DNA of 64,000 nt from Citrobacter arsenatis (GTDB taxonomy: Bacteria > Pseudomonadota > Gammaproteobacteria > Enterobacterales > Enterobacteriaceae), in assembly GCF_004353845.1 (NCBI RefSeq), contig NZ_CP037864.1:1612001-1676000 (forward strand), read 5' to 3'. The notes under the pieces were generated by a model. That model was not told the origin of the DNA. It saw only the letters and a program-made list of their open reading frames with translations, and searched no databases. Shown here piece by piece: positions 17,915 to 26,715 of this stretch (position 1 is its first letter; every line of letters starts with the position of its first letter). The translations under genes and the position numbers were made by a program.

Positions 17915-18681
17915 AGGTGTTCTGGCAACGTGATGGCTTCAGGTAGAAAAGAGAGCCGATCGCTCAGGGTTACCACATCACCAATAACAATCAGCGCGGG
18001 TGGAAGGATGTTCGCTTCCTGCGCTTTGCCCAGTAATGAACCGAGCGTACAGGTCAGGCGGCGTTGATTTTCTCGCGTCGCGGACATAATTAGCGCGGCG
18101 GGCGTGTCTGCTGCTTTTCCGCCCATCAACAGCTCTTCACAGATAAACGCCAGATTGGCGATCCCCATGACGATGACCAGTGTGCCGTTAAGCTTCGCCA
18201 GTTGACGCCAGTCCTGCTGTTGGTTACCTTCCCGCGTATGGCCAGTCACCACGTGAAAGCCGGAGGCAAAATCGCGATGCGTCACCGGGATCCCTGCATA
18301 AGTCAGGCCGCCAATGGTCGAACTGATACCGGGCACCACTTCAAAAGGGATGCCCGACTCAACCAGATCCTCAACTTCTTCAGCCCCACGGCCAAACACA
18401 TACGGATCGCCACCTTTCAGACGCACGATGTTGTGATGTGTTTGGGCATATTGAACCAGCAGTGCGTTGATTTCATCCTGGGGAACACAATGGAAGCCTG
18501 GGTTTTTGCCAACATTGATAAGCAGACAATCAGGTAATGCCCATTCCAAAATTTTAGGATTGACCAGCCGATCGTAAATAATAACGTCAGCCTGTTTAAT
18601 GCACATCATCGCTTTGAGGGTCAGTAATGAAATATCACCGGGACCTGCTCCAACGAGCCAGACCTTTCCGAAAGTTTTCAC
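17893..18681 (-). CDS. cobA: Uroporphyrinogen-III C-methyltransferase
   Basis: A 262-aa S-adenosylmethionine-dependent methyltransferase (SUMT) that makes precorrin-2 from uroporphyrinogen III, the branch point to cobalamin and siroheme. Motifs are GAGPGD (residues 12-17), VRLKGGDPYVFGRG, VVPGISS and TGHT. It is the stand-alone form, not the CysG fusion that enterobacteria also have. Its place in a block with a B12-dependent mutase and a corrinoid adenosyltransferase suggests it raises corrinoid supply. Confidence 0.93.
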   Translation of the reverse strand: MKTFGKVWLVGAGPGDISLLTLKAMMCIKQADVIIYDRLVNPKILEWALPDCLLINVGKNPGFHCVPQDEINALLVQYAQTHHNIVRLKGGDPYVFGRGAEEVEDLVESGIPFEVVPGISSTIGGLTYAGIPVTHRDFASGFHVVTGHTREGNQQQDWRQLAKLNGTLVIVMGIANLAFICEELLMGGKAADTPAALIMSATRENQRRLTCTLGSLLGKAQEANILPPALIVIGDVVTLSDRLSFLPEAITLPEHLYCESLA

Positions 18682-19086
18682 AGTGTGTCCTTTATCACGT
18701 CTATCAAAAAGTGGCAGAAACTACATCAAAGAATGATAAAAAGCAGTCGTTTGCCCGTAAGTTATAACGTGAAATTATCCAGAATTATCGCATGGATAAT
18801 ATTGATTAATCTCGCAAAGTTTTTTCCGCAATAAACAAGATGACTTGAAAAATTATTAAGAACTTATTGGCACTATTTACTTAGGTTTAACCTTATTTAA
18901 ATTGTGTTTATTGCTGTGCTTGAGTATTATTGGTTAATATTTATCCGCCATCAGTGTGTGTAAATCATGGATTGGATCAATGACATCAATGGATAAAATA
19001 AAATATAACTCTCGATGCTTATCTGGGTGTCTTGAATTATTTTTTATATATTAAACTATTTTTGTACGCTGCAAATGGAAGAGGTT
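18682..19086. promoter_or_regulatory. Divergent cobA / LysR intergenic region
   Basis: 405 AT-rich bases between cobA (minus) and the LysR gene (plus) with no credible ORF. It contains an inverted repeat ATTATCC-N13-GGATAAT (18774-18800), about 95-120 nt upstream of cobA, that could be an operator. Several runs match weak -10 boxes, but I cannot assign promoters. Confidence 0.5.
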
Positions 19087-19989
19087 ATGAGAGGAAAAAT
19101 ACCCAAGACGGAGTTGCTGGTAACTTTTGAAGTAGTTGCGCGTCACGAAAGTTATACCCGGGCAGCCGAAGAGCTGGCTTTAACACAAAGTGCTGTTTTC
19201 CGCCAGGTGAATGCGCTGGAGGATTTTCTTAATACTGCGCTATTTAATCATGCCAAAAAACGTATTTTTTTAAATGCGGCCGGCAAACATTATTTAAGCA
19301 TCGTTAAAGAAACGTTAAATAAACTCGAGCGCGATACGACCACAATAATGACCTGGCAACCGACCGTACAGGTTATTGAGCTGGCGGTGAATCCGACGTT
19401 CAGTACGCACTGGCTGATCCCAAACCTGCGCGAGTTTAACAAACTGAATCCTGATATTATCGTGAACATCCATTCGCTGGCGAATATCGGCGATTTTCTC
19501 AATCGTGAGTATGACGCGGCAATTATGCGTGAAGATTTCTACTCGCCGTGGTCAGGAGTTGAGTATCTGTTTGAAGAGGAAATTCTGCCGGTATGTAGCC
19601 GCTGTTTGCTGACCGAACCGGAACGGAAACTGGCCGTTGACGAGCTGCTGAACGAATACCCACTCCTGCACCAGAGCACACGAATCAAAGGCTGGCAGGA
19701 ATGGTTTGCGCTGTCTGACGTCAGCAGCCCGTTGGTAAATAAAGGTCCGAGATTTGATTTGTTGTCGATGCTGATTGCGGCGGTTCGTTCTAATTTGGGC
19801 GTTGCGCTGCTGCCCCGTTTTGCGATTCAACACGATCTGGACAGTGGTGATATGGTAATTCCTTGCGATGTCCCGATGCGCACCGGGAACCGTTTCATCA
19901 TGACGTGGCGTGAAGAGAAATCAGAGTCCGAGCATTTACAGATTTTCCGTAACTGGCTATTGAATAAATCTGTGGTGTCGGCTGCCTGA
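19087..19989 (+). CDS. LysR family transcriptional regulator (GcvA-like)
   Basis: A 300-aa LysR regulator: N-terminal winged HTH (residues 5-64, SYTRAAEELALTQSAVFRQVNALE) and a C-terminal periplasmic-binding-like effector domain. The layout is closest to GcvA-type regulators. An ATG at 19075 is in frame, but the ATG at 19087 has GGAAGAGG just upstream and gives the usual MRGKIPKTELLV start. It lies next to the B12/methylaspartate genes and converges on the adenosyltransferase, so control of the glutamate operon is an inference from position. Confidence 0.88.
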   Translation: MRGKIPKTELLVTFEVVARHESYTRAAEELALTQSAVFRQVNALEDFLNTALFNHAKKRIFLNAAGKHYLSIVKETLNKLERDTTTIMTWQPTVQVIELAVNPTFSTHWLIPNLREFNKLNPDIIVNIHSLANIGDFLNREYDAAIMREDFYSPWSGVEYLFEEEILPVCSRCLLTEPERKLAVDELLNEYPLLHQSTRIKGWQEWFALSDVSSPLVNKGPRFDLLSMLIAAVRSNLGVALLPRFAIQHDLDSGDMVIPCDVPMRTGNRFIMTWREEKSESEHLQIFRNWLLNKSVVSAA

Positions 19990-20062
19990 AGGCGGCTTGC
20001 GCCTTATCAGGCCTACGGGATTGGTAGGCCGGATAAGTTGCGTTAGCATCGTTATCCGGCAA
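19990..20062. repeat. REP/BIME element
   Basis: Inverted palindromic units (GGCTTGCGCCTTATCAGGCCTAC and GTAGGCCGGATAAG...TTATCCGGC) fill the gap between the convergent LysR gene and the adenosyltransferase gene. Confidence 0.85.
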
Positions 20063-20070
20063 AAGAACCG

Positions 20071-20673
20071 CTACCAGTCAATCCCAACCTGCGCCTGAAT
20101 ACCGTTGTCAAACGCGTGTTTGACCGGGCGAATTTCACTGACCGTATCGGCCAGTTCCAGTAATAGCGCATGACATCCGCGCCCGGTAACGATGACGCTT
20201 TGCTCAGCAGGGCGATTTTCGATGGCGCTGATAACTTCCTGGGTATCCAGGTAGTGATAAGCCAGCATGTAAGTGAGCTCGTCGAGCACCACCAGATCGT
20301 AATGTGCATCAGCCAACATGCGTTTACTTTCCTGCCAGACTACCGTTGCCGCCTCGATATCAGCTTGCCGATTTTGGGTTTCCCAGGTGAATCCGGTGCC
20401 CATAATATGAAATTCGACGCCGAGCGGTTGCAGCGTGTTGTACTCGCCATTATCCCACTGCCCCTTAATAAACTGCGCGATGCCAACGGTTTTTCCGTGA
20501 CCAACCGCGCGCGTTGCCGTGCCAAAGGCTGCGGTGGATTTACCTTTACCGTTGCCGGTGAAGACAATCAGGATCCCTTTCTTCTCCGTTGCCGCCGCCA
20601 CGCGGGTATCAACCTGTTCTTTCAGTTTCTGCTGACGCTGGCGGTGCCTGTCATTATTGGCTCGCGCTTCCAT
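20071..20673 (-). CDS. cobO: Corrinoid ATP:cob(I)alamin adenosyltransferase (CobA/CobO type)
   Basis: A 200-aa P-loop enzyme that transfers adenosyl from ATP to cob(I)alamin or cob(I)yrinate diamide, giving the adenosylcobalamin needed by glutamate mutase. The ATP loop is GNGKGKST (residues 40-47), with VVLDELTYM and VIVTGRGCH downstream. It is like the housekeeping BtuR of enterobacteria, which sits elsewhere, so this is probably a dedicated second copy. It is the last gene of the methylaspartate operon, 9 nt after fumD. Confidence 0.93.
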   Translation of the reverse strand: MEARANNDRHRQRQQKLKEQVDTRVAAATEKKGILIVFTGNGKGKSTAAFGTATRAVGHGKTVGIAQFIKGQWDNGEYNTLQPLGVEFHIMGTGFTWETQNRQADIEAATVVWQESKRMLADAHYDLVVLDELTYMLAYHYLDTQEVISAIENRPAEQSVIVTGRGCHALLLELADTVSEIRPVKHAFDNGIQAQVGIDW

Positions 20674-20682
20674 GGTGACTCC

Positions 20683-22335
20683 CTAGTGTCCTGCCGGACA
20701 GGTTGCGCAGCGATGCTGCTGCTCAAATTGGCTAAAGAAGTTATTGCCTTTATCATCTACTAAGACGAAGGCGGGCATATTTTTAACTTCCATCATCCAC
20801 ACCGCTTCCATTCCCAGCTCGGGGTATTCAAGGCACTGTAGACTCTTCACGTACTGCTGCGCCAGCAGGGCTGCGGCACCGCCAATGCTGCCGAGGCTAA
20901 ACCCACCGTGTTTGTGACAGGCATCAGTGACCTGCTGGCTGCGGTTACCCTTGGTGAGCATAATGAGGCTGCCGCCTTGCGCCTGGAAGGTATCGACATA
21001 CCCATCCATGCGCCCGCCAGTGGTGGGACCCATTGAGCCACAGGCCTGATTTTCCGGGGTTTTGGCGGGACCAGCGTAGTAAACGATATGCTTTTTCATG
21101 TATTCCGGCATCGGTTCGCCGTTATCCAGTCGCGCTTTGATGTTAGCGTGGGCGATATCGCGAGCGACAACAATCGGGCCGCTTAACGACAAACGTGTAC
21201 CGATGGGCAGCGCGGACAGGTCATGCAGAATCTCGCGTAGCGGGCGGTTCAAATCAAGTTGTACGGTCTGGGCGCCGTTTTCTACTCGCTGTGAATCAGG
21301 AATGAATTTGCCCGGGTTGTGCTCCAGTTTCTCCAGCCAAATACCGTGTTTGTTAATTTTGGCCTTAATATTGCGGTCGGCTGAGCAAGAGAGGGCCATG
21401 GCGATAGGGCAGGAGCCGCCGTGACGTGGCAGGCGGATCACCCGGATATCGTGGGCAAAATATTTGCCGCCAAACTGCGCGCCGATGCCAAACTCGCGGC
21501 TGGCATTAAGCAGCTCGGTTTCCAGCGCCGTATCGCGAAACGCCTGGCCAAGCTCGTTCCCGTTGGTGGGCAGGTTATCGTAATATTTGGTTGAAGCCAG
21601 TTTGGCAACCTTTAGCGCCTGATCGGCAGACAAGCCGCCAACGACGAACGCGATGTGATACGGCGGGCAGGCGGCTGTGCCTAATGATTTCATTTTTTCG
21701 ATCAGAAACGCGGTGAGTTTTTCCGGCTGCAGAATAGATTTGGTTTCCTGGAACAACGCCGCTTTGTTGGCAGATCCGCCGCCTTTGTTGACGAACAAGA
21801 AACGGTATTCGCTGCCCGGCGTGGCGCTGATATCAATTTGTGCCGGTAGGTTTGTCTGGGTATTGACCTCGGTATACATGTCCAGCGGGGCGTTTTGCGA
21901 GTAACGCAGGTTGTTTTCGGTGAAGGTGGTGTACACGCCTTTGCTTAATGATTCTGCGTCATCACCGCCGGTCCAGACATGCTGTCCTTTGCAGGCCACA
22001 ATGGTTGCCGTCCCGGTATCCTGACAGTTGGGCAGGACGCCTTTGGCCGAAACCTCAGCATTGCGCAGCAGTTGCAATGCGACGTACTTATCGTTACTAC
22101 TGGCCTGCGGATCGTGCAGAATGCTGGCTATCTGTTTTAAATGTCCGGCACGCAGAAAAAATGAAGCCTCATAAAATGCCTGCTGTGCTAATAAGGTTAA
22201 CGCTTCTGGCGCAACCTTAATCACTTCCTCTCCGTCTAACTCCGTTACCGTAACGTGCTGGTTACTCAGTAATTCATATTCGGTATTATCTTTACTCTGA
22301 ACAAAGAGTTCCTGCCAGACAAATGGTTTAGACAT
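20683..22335 (-). CDS. fumD: Mesaconase / class I fumarate hydratase
   Basis: A 550-aa iron-sulfur class I fumarase. The three cluster cysteines are visible in NCQDTG (Cys104), AACPPY (Cys223) and GGSCPIA (Cys309). In E. coli O157:H7 the class I fumarase in the methylaspartate cluster was shown to act as a mesaconase (called FumD). The context is the same here, so it should hydrate mesaconate to citramalate while probably keeping fumarase activity. AGGTGAG precedes the ATG. It ends with the Cys-containing tail HRCATCPAGH. Confidence 0.9.
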   Translation of the reverse strand: MSKPFVWQELFVQSKDNTEYELLSNQHVTVTELDGEEVIKVAPEALTLLAQQAFYEASFFLRAGHLKQIASILHDPQASSNDKYVALQLLRNAEVSAKGVLPNCQDTGTATIVACKGQHVWTGGDDAESLSKGVYTTFTENNLRYSQNAPLDMYTEVNTQTNLPAQIDISATPGSEYRFLFVNKGGGSANKAALFQETKSILQPEKLTAFLIEKMKSLGTAACPPYHIAFVVGGLSADQALKVAKLASTKYYDNLPTNGNELGQAFRDTALETELLNASREFGIGAQFGGKYFAHDIRVIRLPRHGGSCPIAMALSCSADRNIKAKINKHGIWLEKLEHNPGKFIPDSQRVENGAQTVQLDLNRPLREILHDLSALPIGTRLSLSGPIVVARDIAHANIKARLDNGEPMPEYMKKHIVYYAGPAKTPENQACGSMGPTTGGRMDGYVDTFQAQGGSLIMLTKGNRSQQVTDACHKHGGFSLGSIGGAAALLAQQYVKSLQCLEYPELGMEAVWMMEVKNMPAFVLVDDKGNNFFSQFEQQHRCATCPAGH

Positions 22336-22393
22336 GTTTACTTCTCACCTCTTCATTTTTGCCGCATCACGGCGTAAATAAATGCGCTACTCA

Positions 22394-22424
22394 TAGGCCG
22401 GATAAGCGAAGCGTCATCCGGCAT
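22394..22424. repeat. REP element
   Basis: A single REP palindrome (TAGGCCGGATAAGCGAAGC...CATCCGGC) in the 93-nt gap between glsA and fumD. Confidence 0.8.
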
Positions 22425-22428
22425 CAAG

Positions 22429-23430
22429 TTATTTTGCTAAAAAGACATTGGCCTGCGTCGCTTCAGCGACGTATTCGATCGTTTTCTGGGCGCGAACGCT
22501 GTTACCAGCTTCATCCAGCGGCGGAGAATAGACGGCAATCGCATATTCGCCCGGAACAACGGCAACCATTCCGCCGCCGACGCCGCTTTTTGCCGGGATG
22601 CCAACGGTGTACAGCCATTTACCGCTGCCGTCGTACAGTCCGGCAATCGCCATTTCTGCCAGCACCTGCGGAACATATTTTTCATTTAGTAGCTGCTTGC
22701 CGTTGAATGGCGATTTGCCTTTGTTCGCCAGCACCGCACCCATTTTGGCCAATTGCTCAACGGTGATATCCACCGAGCATTGACGGGTGTAAATTTCGAC
22801 GGCTTCGTCGGTGTTGCCATAGAAGCTGTTATAGGATTCCATCAGCTTCGCCAGCGCCTGATTGTGCTGGTTGGTTTCCATCTCGGATTTGAAAACCGGC
22901 TCGTTAACCGTGAGTTTGGCATCGGCCCAGACGTTCAGGTTGTCGAGGATTTTGTTCCAGCGATCGGTTTTGTCTTTGGCTTCAATCAGGCTTACGGCGC
23001 TCATCGCCCCGGCGTTTACCAGCGGGTTTTCAGGCGCGCCTTTGGTTAGCTCAATCGCTAAACCGGAGTTGAAAGGCATGCCGGTGGCATTGGCCCCGAG
23101 TTTATCCAGCACCACCTGAGGACCGTGCTGTTCCATGGCGAGCGCCATGGTGAAGACTTTACTCAGGGATTCCATTGGGAAGGGTTTGTTAACATCGCCA
23201 ACCTGATAGATCTTGCCGTCTACCGTGGCAATGGTGATGGCAAAATTATTCGGGCTATAGGTCGCCAGGGCAGGGATGTAGTCGGCGACTTTTCCATCGT
23301 TGTTACTTTTATATTTTTGATGCGCCTGGTCGATAAGCTTTGCGTAATCTGGCGTGGTTTGCGCGAGGGTCGTTGCGCTAAACAAAATGCTGAAGGAAAA
23401 AATACTCACGCCGAGAAGAGTTTTAGTCAT
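22429..23430 (-). CDS. glsA: Exported (periplasmic) glutaminase
   Basis: A 333-aa serine-dependent glutaminase of the beta-lactamase fold; hydrolyses glutamine to glutamate and ammonia. The catalytic S-x-x-K is Ser88-Leu-Ser-Lys91, followed by PLVNAGAMSA and SGVGGGM. Unlike the cytoplasmic GlsA1/GlsA2 enzymes it begins with a clear signal peptide (hydrophobic residues 5-20, likely cleaved after TLAQ), so it should act in the periplasm. Together with the neighbouring transporter it would turn external glutamine into glutamate for this operon. Confidence 0.92.
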   Translation of the reverse strand: MTKTLLGVSIFSFSILFSATTLAQTTPDYAKLIDQAHQKYKSNNDGKVADYIPALATYSPNNFAITIATVDGKIYQVGDVNKPFPMESLSKVFTMALAMEQHGPQVVLDKLGANATGMPFNSGLAIELTKGAPENPLVNAGAMSAVSLIEAKDKTDRWNKILDNLNVWADAKLTVNEPVFKSEMETNQHNQALAKLMESYNSFYGNTDEAVEIYTRQCSVDITVEQLAKMGAVLANKGKSPFNGKQLLNEKYVPQVLAEMAIAGLYDGSGKWLYTVGIPAKSGVGGGMVAVVPGEYAIAVYSPPLDEAGNSVRAQKTIEYVAEATQANVFLAK

Positions 23431-23459
23431 GGTGCTTTCCTGTTGGTGTTCATCTTGGT

Positions 23460-23543
23460 GCCGGATGGCGGCGTACCGTCTAATCCGGCCTACGGATAGT
23501 TAAACGTTATGTAGGCCGGATAAGCGCAAGCGCCATCCGGCAA
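23460..23543. repeat. REP/BIME element
   Basis: Two REP units in opposite orientation (CCGGATGGCGGCG...TAATCCGGCCTAC and GTAGGCCGGATAAGCGC...GCCATCCGGC) between the transporter gene and glsA. This can produce differential stability of the segments of one operon mRNA. Confidence 0.88.
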
Positions 23544-23553
23544 TAACGTGGTA

Positions 23554-24858
23554 TCAGGACAAAGCGACTTCTGTTTCGGTAACCGGGCGTTCCTGCTCCG
23601 GGGTTTTCACCGGCGCTGTTCCACGGCAACCCTGGCCGAAGTGTTCACCTTCCCAACGGCTCACAATGGCAGCGCCCATGGCGTTACTCATGACGTTAGT
23701 AGCAGAACGACCCATATCGAGGAACGGATCCACACCCATCAGCAGGATCAGACCGGCTTCCGGAATGTTGAACTGGTTTAGGGTTGCGGCAATAACCACC
23801 ATGGATGCACGCGGTACGCCCGCCATCCCTTTAGAGGTCAGCATCAGGATTAACAGCATGGTAATTTGCTCGCCCATGCTCAGTTCGATGTTGCACGCCT
23901 GGGCAATAAAGACGGTGGCAAAGGAGCAGTACGCCATCGAGCCGACCAGGTTAAAGGAGTAACCGATAGGCAGAACGAAGCTGGCGATTTTGGACGAAAC
24001 ACCGAATTTTTCCAGCTTGTCCAGCGTGCCCGGGAAGGCGGCTTCAGAGCTGGAGGTGGTGAAGGCCAACAGTGCAGGTTCGAGGATTGATTTCGTTAAA
24101 CGTGCGATGCAAGGCCCAACTATCATGGTTGACAGGCCAATCAGGATCGCCCACAGCATACCTAGCGTCAGGTAGAATTCACCCATAAAGATCCCGGCGC
24201 TGACCATCACACCCAGACCACGTTCGGCAATCAGACCTGAAATAGCGGCAAAAACGGTCAATGGCGCAAACAGCATGACGTAGCCCGTCAGCTTCAGCAT
24301 CACGTGCACCAATGAATCCAGAACCTTGACAATCGGTTCGGCTTTTTCACCAATCGCGGCCAGGCTGCAACCGAGGAAAATTGAGAACACGACGATCTGC
24401 AGAATTTCGTTACGGGCCATGGCATCGACAATACTGGTCGGCACTGCGTGCGAGATGAACACCTTCAGCGTGAACGGCTCTGACTTAACTGCAGCAACGG
24501 CTCCAGCGTCATGCGGCACGAAGTTGATGCCGGCCCCTGGCTGGAAAATATTAACGATAACCAGACCCAGTGCAATTGACACCAGAGAGGCGCAAATAAA
24601 CAGGAAGAAGGTTTTCGAAAATATACGTCCCAGCGTTTTGGCATCGCCCATTTTGGCAATACCCACAACCAGCGTTGAAATAACTAATGGCGCGATAATC
24701 ATTTTTACCATGCGTAAGAATATGGTGGTAAAAATAGAAATGTCCGCTGCGTAGGATTTTGCTGTTTCAGCCGCGACCATATTATTTATGGCCACCCCGG
24801 CAATCATGCCGAGTATCAGGCCTAATATGATCATCTTCGTTAAACTTATTTTCTTCAT
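23554..24858 (-). CDS. Dicarboxylate/amino acid:cation symporter (DAACS family)
   Basis: A 434-aa carrier of the GltP/DctA family, probably importing glutamate. The family motifs are the serine-rich hairpin TTSSSEAAFP (residues 267-276) and the substrate-binding stretch DMGRSATNV (Asp381, Arg384, Asn388). Two residues that coordinate Na+ in archaeal relatives are changed: the NMDGT motif reads NLVGS (303-307) and the NVxGD motif reads NVMSN (388-392). Coupling to protons rather than sodium is therefore possible. GGAG lies 6 nt before the ATG. Confidence 0.9.
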   Translation of the reverse strand: MKKISLTKMIILGLILGMIAGVAINNMVAAETAKSYAADISIFTTIFLRMVKMIIAPLVISTLVVGIAKMGDAKTLGRIFSKTFFLFICASLVSIALGLVIVNIFQPGAGINFVPHDAGAVAAVKSEPFTLKVFISHAVPTSIVDAMARNEILQIVVFSIFLGCSLAAIGEKAEPIVKVLDSLVHVMLKLTGYVMLFAPLTVFAAISGLIAERGLGVMVSAGIFMGEFYLTLGMLWAILIGLSTMIVGPCIARLTKSILEPALLAFTTSSSEAAFPGTLDKLEKFGVSSKIASFVLPIGYSFNLVGSMAYCSFATVFIAQACNIELSMGEQITMLLILMLTSKGMAGVPRASMVVIAATLNQFNIPEAGLILLMGVDPFLDMGRSATNVMSNAMGAAIVSRWEGEHFGQGCRGTAPVKTPEQERPVTETEVALS

Positions 24859-24903
24859 GTGTACTCCATCGGATAAAGGCTGGTAATTGGAATTGTGTAG
24901 GGT

Positions 24904-24943
24904 GGCGTGCGCCTGAACCTGGACAGCAGCTCAGACGCACGCC
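24904..24943. repeat. Stem-loop in transporter leader
   Basis: Inverted repeat GGCGTGCG / CGCACGCC, extended after one mismatch by CTGA/TCAG, in the 169-nt gap between the DUF4387 gene and the transporter gene. No T-run follows on the minus strand, so it is not a standard terminator. It may be an mRNA processing or attenuation structure. Confidence 0.55.
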
Positions 24944-25027
24944 TGTTGTGACCAACCGCATGAATAATTCGAAGCACTGTGATACCGCTGAATTCTGTGC
25001 TCCAATGGTTGTTATTGTGTTTTTTTG

Positions 25028-25345
25028 CTACAAGTCGAACTCAATACTTAATAATGGAGCGTGTTGCTGCGCACCATAAACATCATTGTCGCCAACGTTG
25101 CCGGAAATAATATCGCGCGGCATAACAATTTTTACGGCATTCGCCGGATCGAACCACACGATATTGTGAATAAAGTCAGGTTCAACATTGTATAAACCGG
25201 CAATAAGCTGTGGTGTTAATTGCTCACAGGCTTTCACCCGCTGATAGTCTTCCCTGGTTTTAAATAAAATATCTAATACCAGTTCGTATGGCCCGGCGTT
25301 TTTGGAGCGAATAACCTGCGCCAGTGAACAAATTGAGTGTTTCAT
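25028..25345 (-). CDS. DUF4387 protein, partner of AtuA-like protein
   Basis: A 105-aa protein of the DUF4387 family, function unknown. Members are regularly encoded next to or fused with AtuA-like (DUF1446) proteins, and here it overlaps that gene by 4 nt (ATGA). It has no signal peptide or membrane segment and is probably cytosolic. Translational coupling suggests a two-subunit complex. Confidence 0.82.
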   Translation of the reverse strand: MKHSICSLAQVIRSKNAGPYELVLDILFKTREDYQRVKACEQLTPQLIAGLYNVEPDFIHNIVWFDPANAVKIVMPRDIISGNVGDNDVYGAQQHAPLLSIEFDL

Positions 25346-26712
25346 GCCTGAACTCCTTCTGGCGTCACCTGTTCAATGTGGAAATCAAAACGCAGCGCAT
25401 CGCTTGCTTCAATCAGGTGATAGATCGAGAACTCATACACCGGTCCACTTTGAATATCAGATGGCGAGAACGGGAAGGCGAGGTTGCCCGCGGTCGCAAT
25501 ACGATTTTCATAACCGTAGTGCAGCAGGGTAGAGCGCACCAGAGAGCAAACGCTGTTGGCGATATCCTGCGTCGGCGCAACGACATCCAGTAAAATCCCC
25601 AGTTCATGACCGGCGGTTTTCATTGGTTCATGGTTGCCCATCACGCCGTTCTTACCGTACAGGTGGAACGTCATACGGATACTGTCGTCATTCAATGAGA
25701 GGTTACGCGCAACGCTGGCCTGAACCTCTTCGAGAATGGTGTCAATCCCGGCAATCATTATCGGATCACGCGTGCCGGCGATGGTCAGACAGCGGAAGCC
25801 AACCTGACGCGCACCCTCCAGTTTCAACGCATACGGTGTTTCTTCATGACGTGAACCGCTGACATACACTTCGCCCTCGTTAACCTGGGTAAAGGTGCAC
25901 GCTTTCAGGTTCAGTACGCCGCCTGGCCCTGGCAGGAAGTACGGATCGGACTTCTCATACAGCGTGTGCGCCGCCGCGGAAGTTTCAGTGAACTTACGCT
26001 TGGGATTGAACGCCTTCAGCGTAAAGCCGTTGTCGTCAATAATCCCCATCGCACAATCTGAGCCAGAGCCAGGGGTGGCGGCAATGGCAGCACACTCAAG
26101 GATCTTACCGCAATGAAGCGCCAGACCTTCATCAAAGCCCTGCATAATCGGCAGCGCAGCGAAGCAAGCCGGATCGTAGGCTCGTCCGCCCAGAACAACT
26201 TGTGCACCTGCTTTCAGCGCGCGCTGGAAGGGCTCAACGCCCATTTGCGCGACAATATAGGTGCTCTCTTCGATTGCCTCGTGAGTCAGTTCAGGCACAA
26301 AATCGAGCGCGGTGATTTTGCCGTTATCCAGCGCCTGATGAACGATTTCTTTGTTGACATCAGACGGGATCAGGGCCATTGAGAAGGACAGTTTTTCTTC
26401 CTGTGCGATCTCATGAATTATCTGGCGACACCACTCCAGGTGCGGAGCCGCGCCAGAACCACCGGCTGTGCCGATCACGACAGGGATGTTGTTCTTAACG
26501 CCTGCCACAATCATATAGCGCAGATCGCGTTTCACACCGGCCCGGTCGGTAAAGGGTTTACCCGCCCCCAGGTAGTGGGGGCCAGGATCGGAGGAACCTG
26601 CGTCAACAGCAATAAGATCCGGTGACTCTTCCATGGCTTTACGAAAACTTTCTTCCGGGAAGCCATAACCCAGGATAGCCGTAGGCGATAAGATCTTAAA
26701 TGTGCGTGCCAT
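25342..26712 (-). CDS. AtuA-like (DUF1446) protein
   Basis: A 456-aa protein of the acyclic-terpene-utilisation AtuA / DUF1446 family. Conserved segments include ILGYGFPEESF near the N-terminus, a DAGSSDPGPHYLG stretch (about residue 37), GTAGGSGAAPH (about residue 82), and GGRAYDPACFAALP followed by a conserved CGKILECAA. The biochemical function is not known. Its place directly after mal in a methylaspartate operon points to a step or support role in mesaconate or citramalate metabolism. Such pairs also occur in glutamate-mutase clusters of other bacteria. Confidence 0.82.
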   Translation of the reverse strand: MARTFKILSPTAILGYGFPEESFRKAMEESPDLIAVDAGSSDPGPHYLGAGKPFTDRAGVKRDLRYMIVAGVKNNIPVVIGTAGGSGAAPHLEWCRQIIHEIAQEEKLSFSMALIPSDVNKEIVHQALDNGKITALDFVPELTHEAIEESTYIVAQMGVEPFQRALKAGAQVVLGGRAYDPACFAALPIMQGFDEGLALHCGKILECAAIAATPGSGSDCAMGIIDDNGFTLKAFNPKRKFTETSAAAHTLYEKSDPYFLPGPGGVLNLKACTFTQVNEGEVYVSGSRHEETPYALKLEGARQVGFRCLTIAGTRDPIMIAGIDTILEEVQASVARNLSLNDDSIRMTFHLYGKNGVMGNHEPMKTAGHELGILLDVVAPTQDIANSVCSLVRSTLLHYGYENRIATAGNLAFPFSPSDIQSGPVYEFSIYHLIEASDALRFDFHIEQVTPEGVQA

Positions 26713-26715
26713 CTC

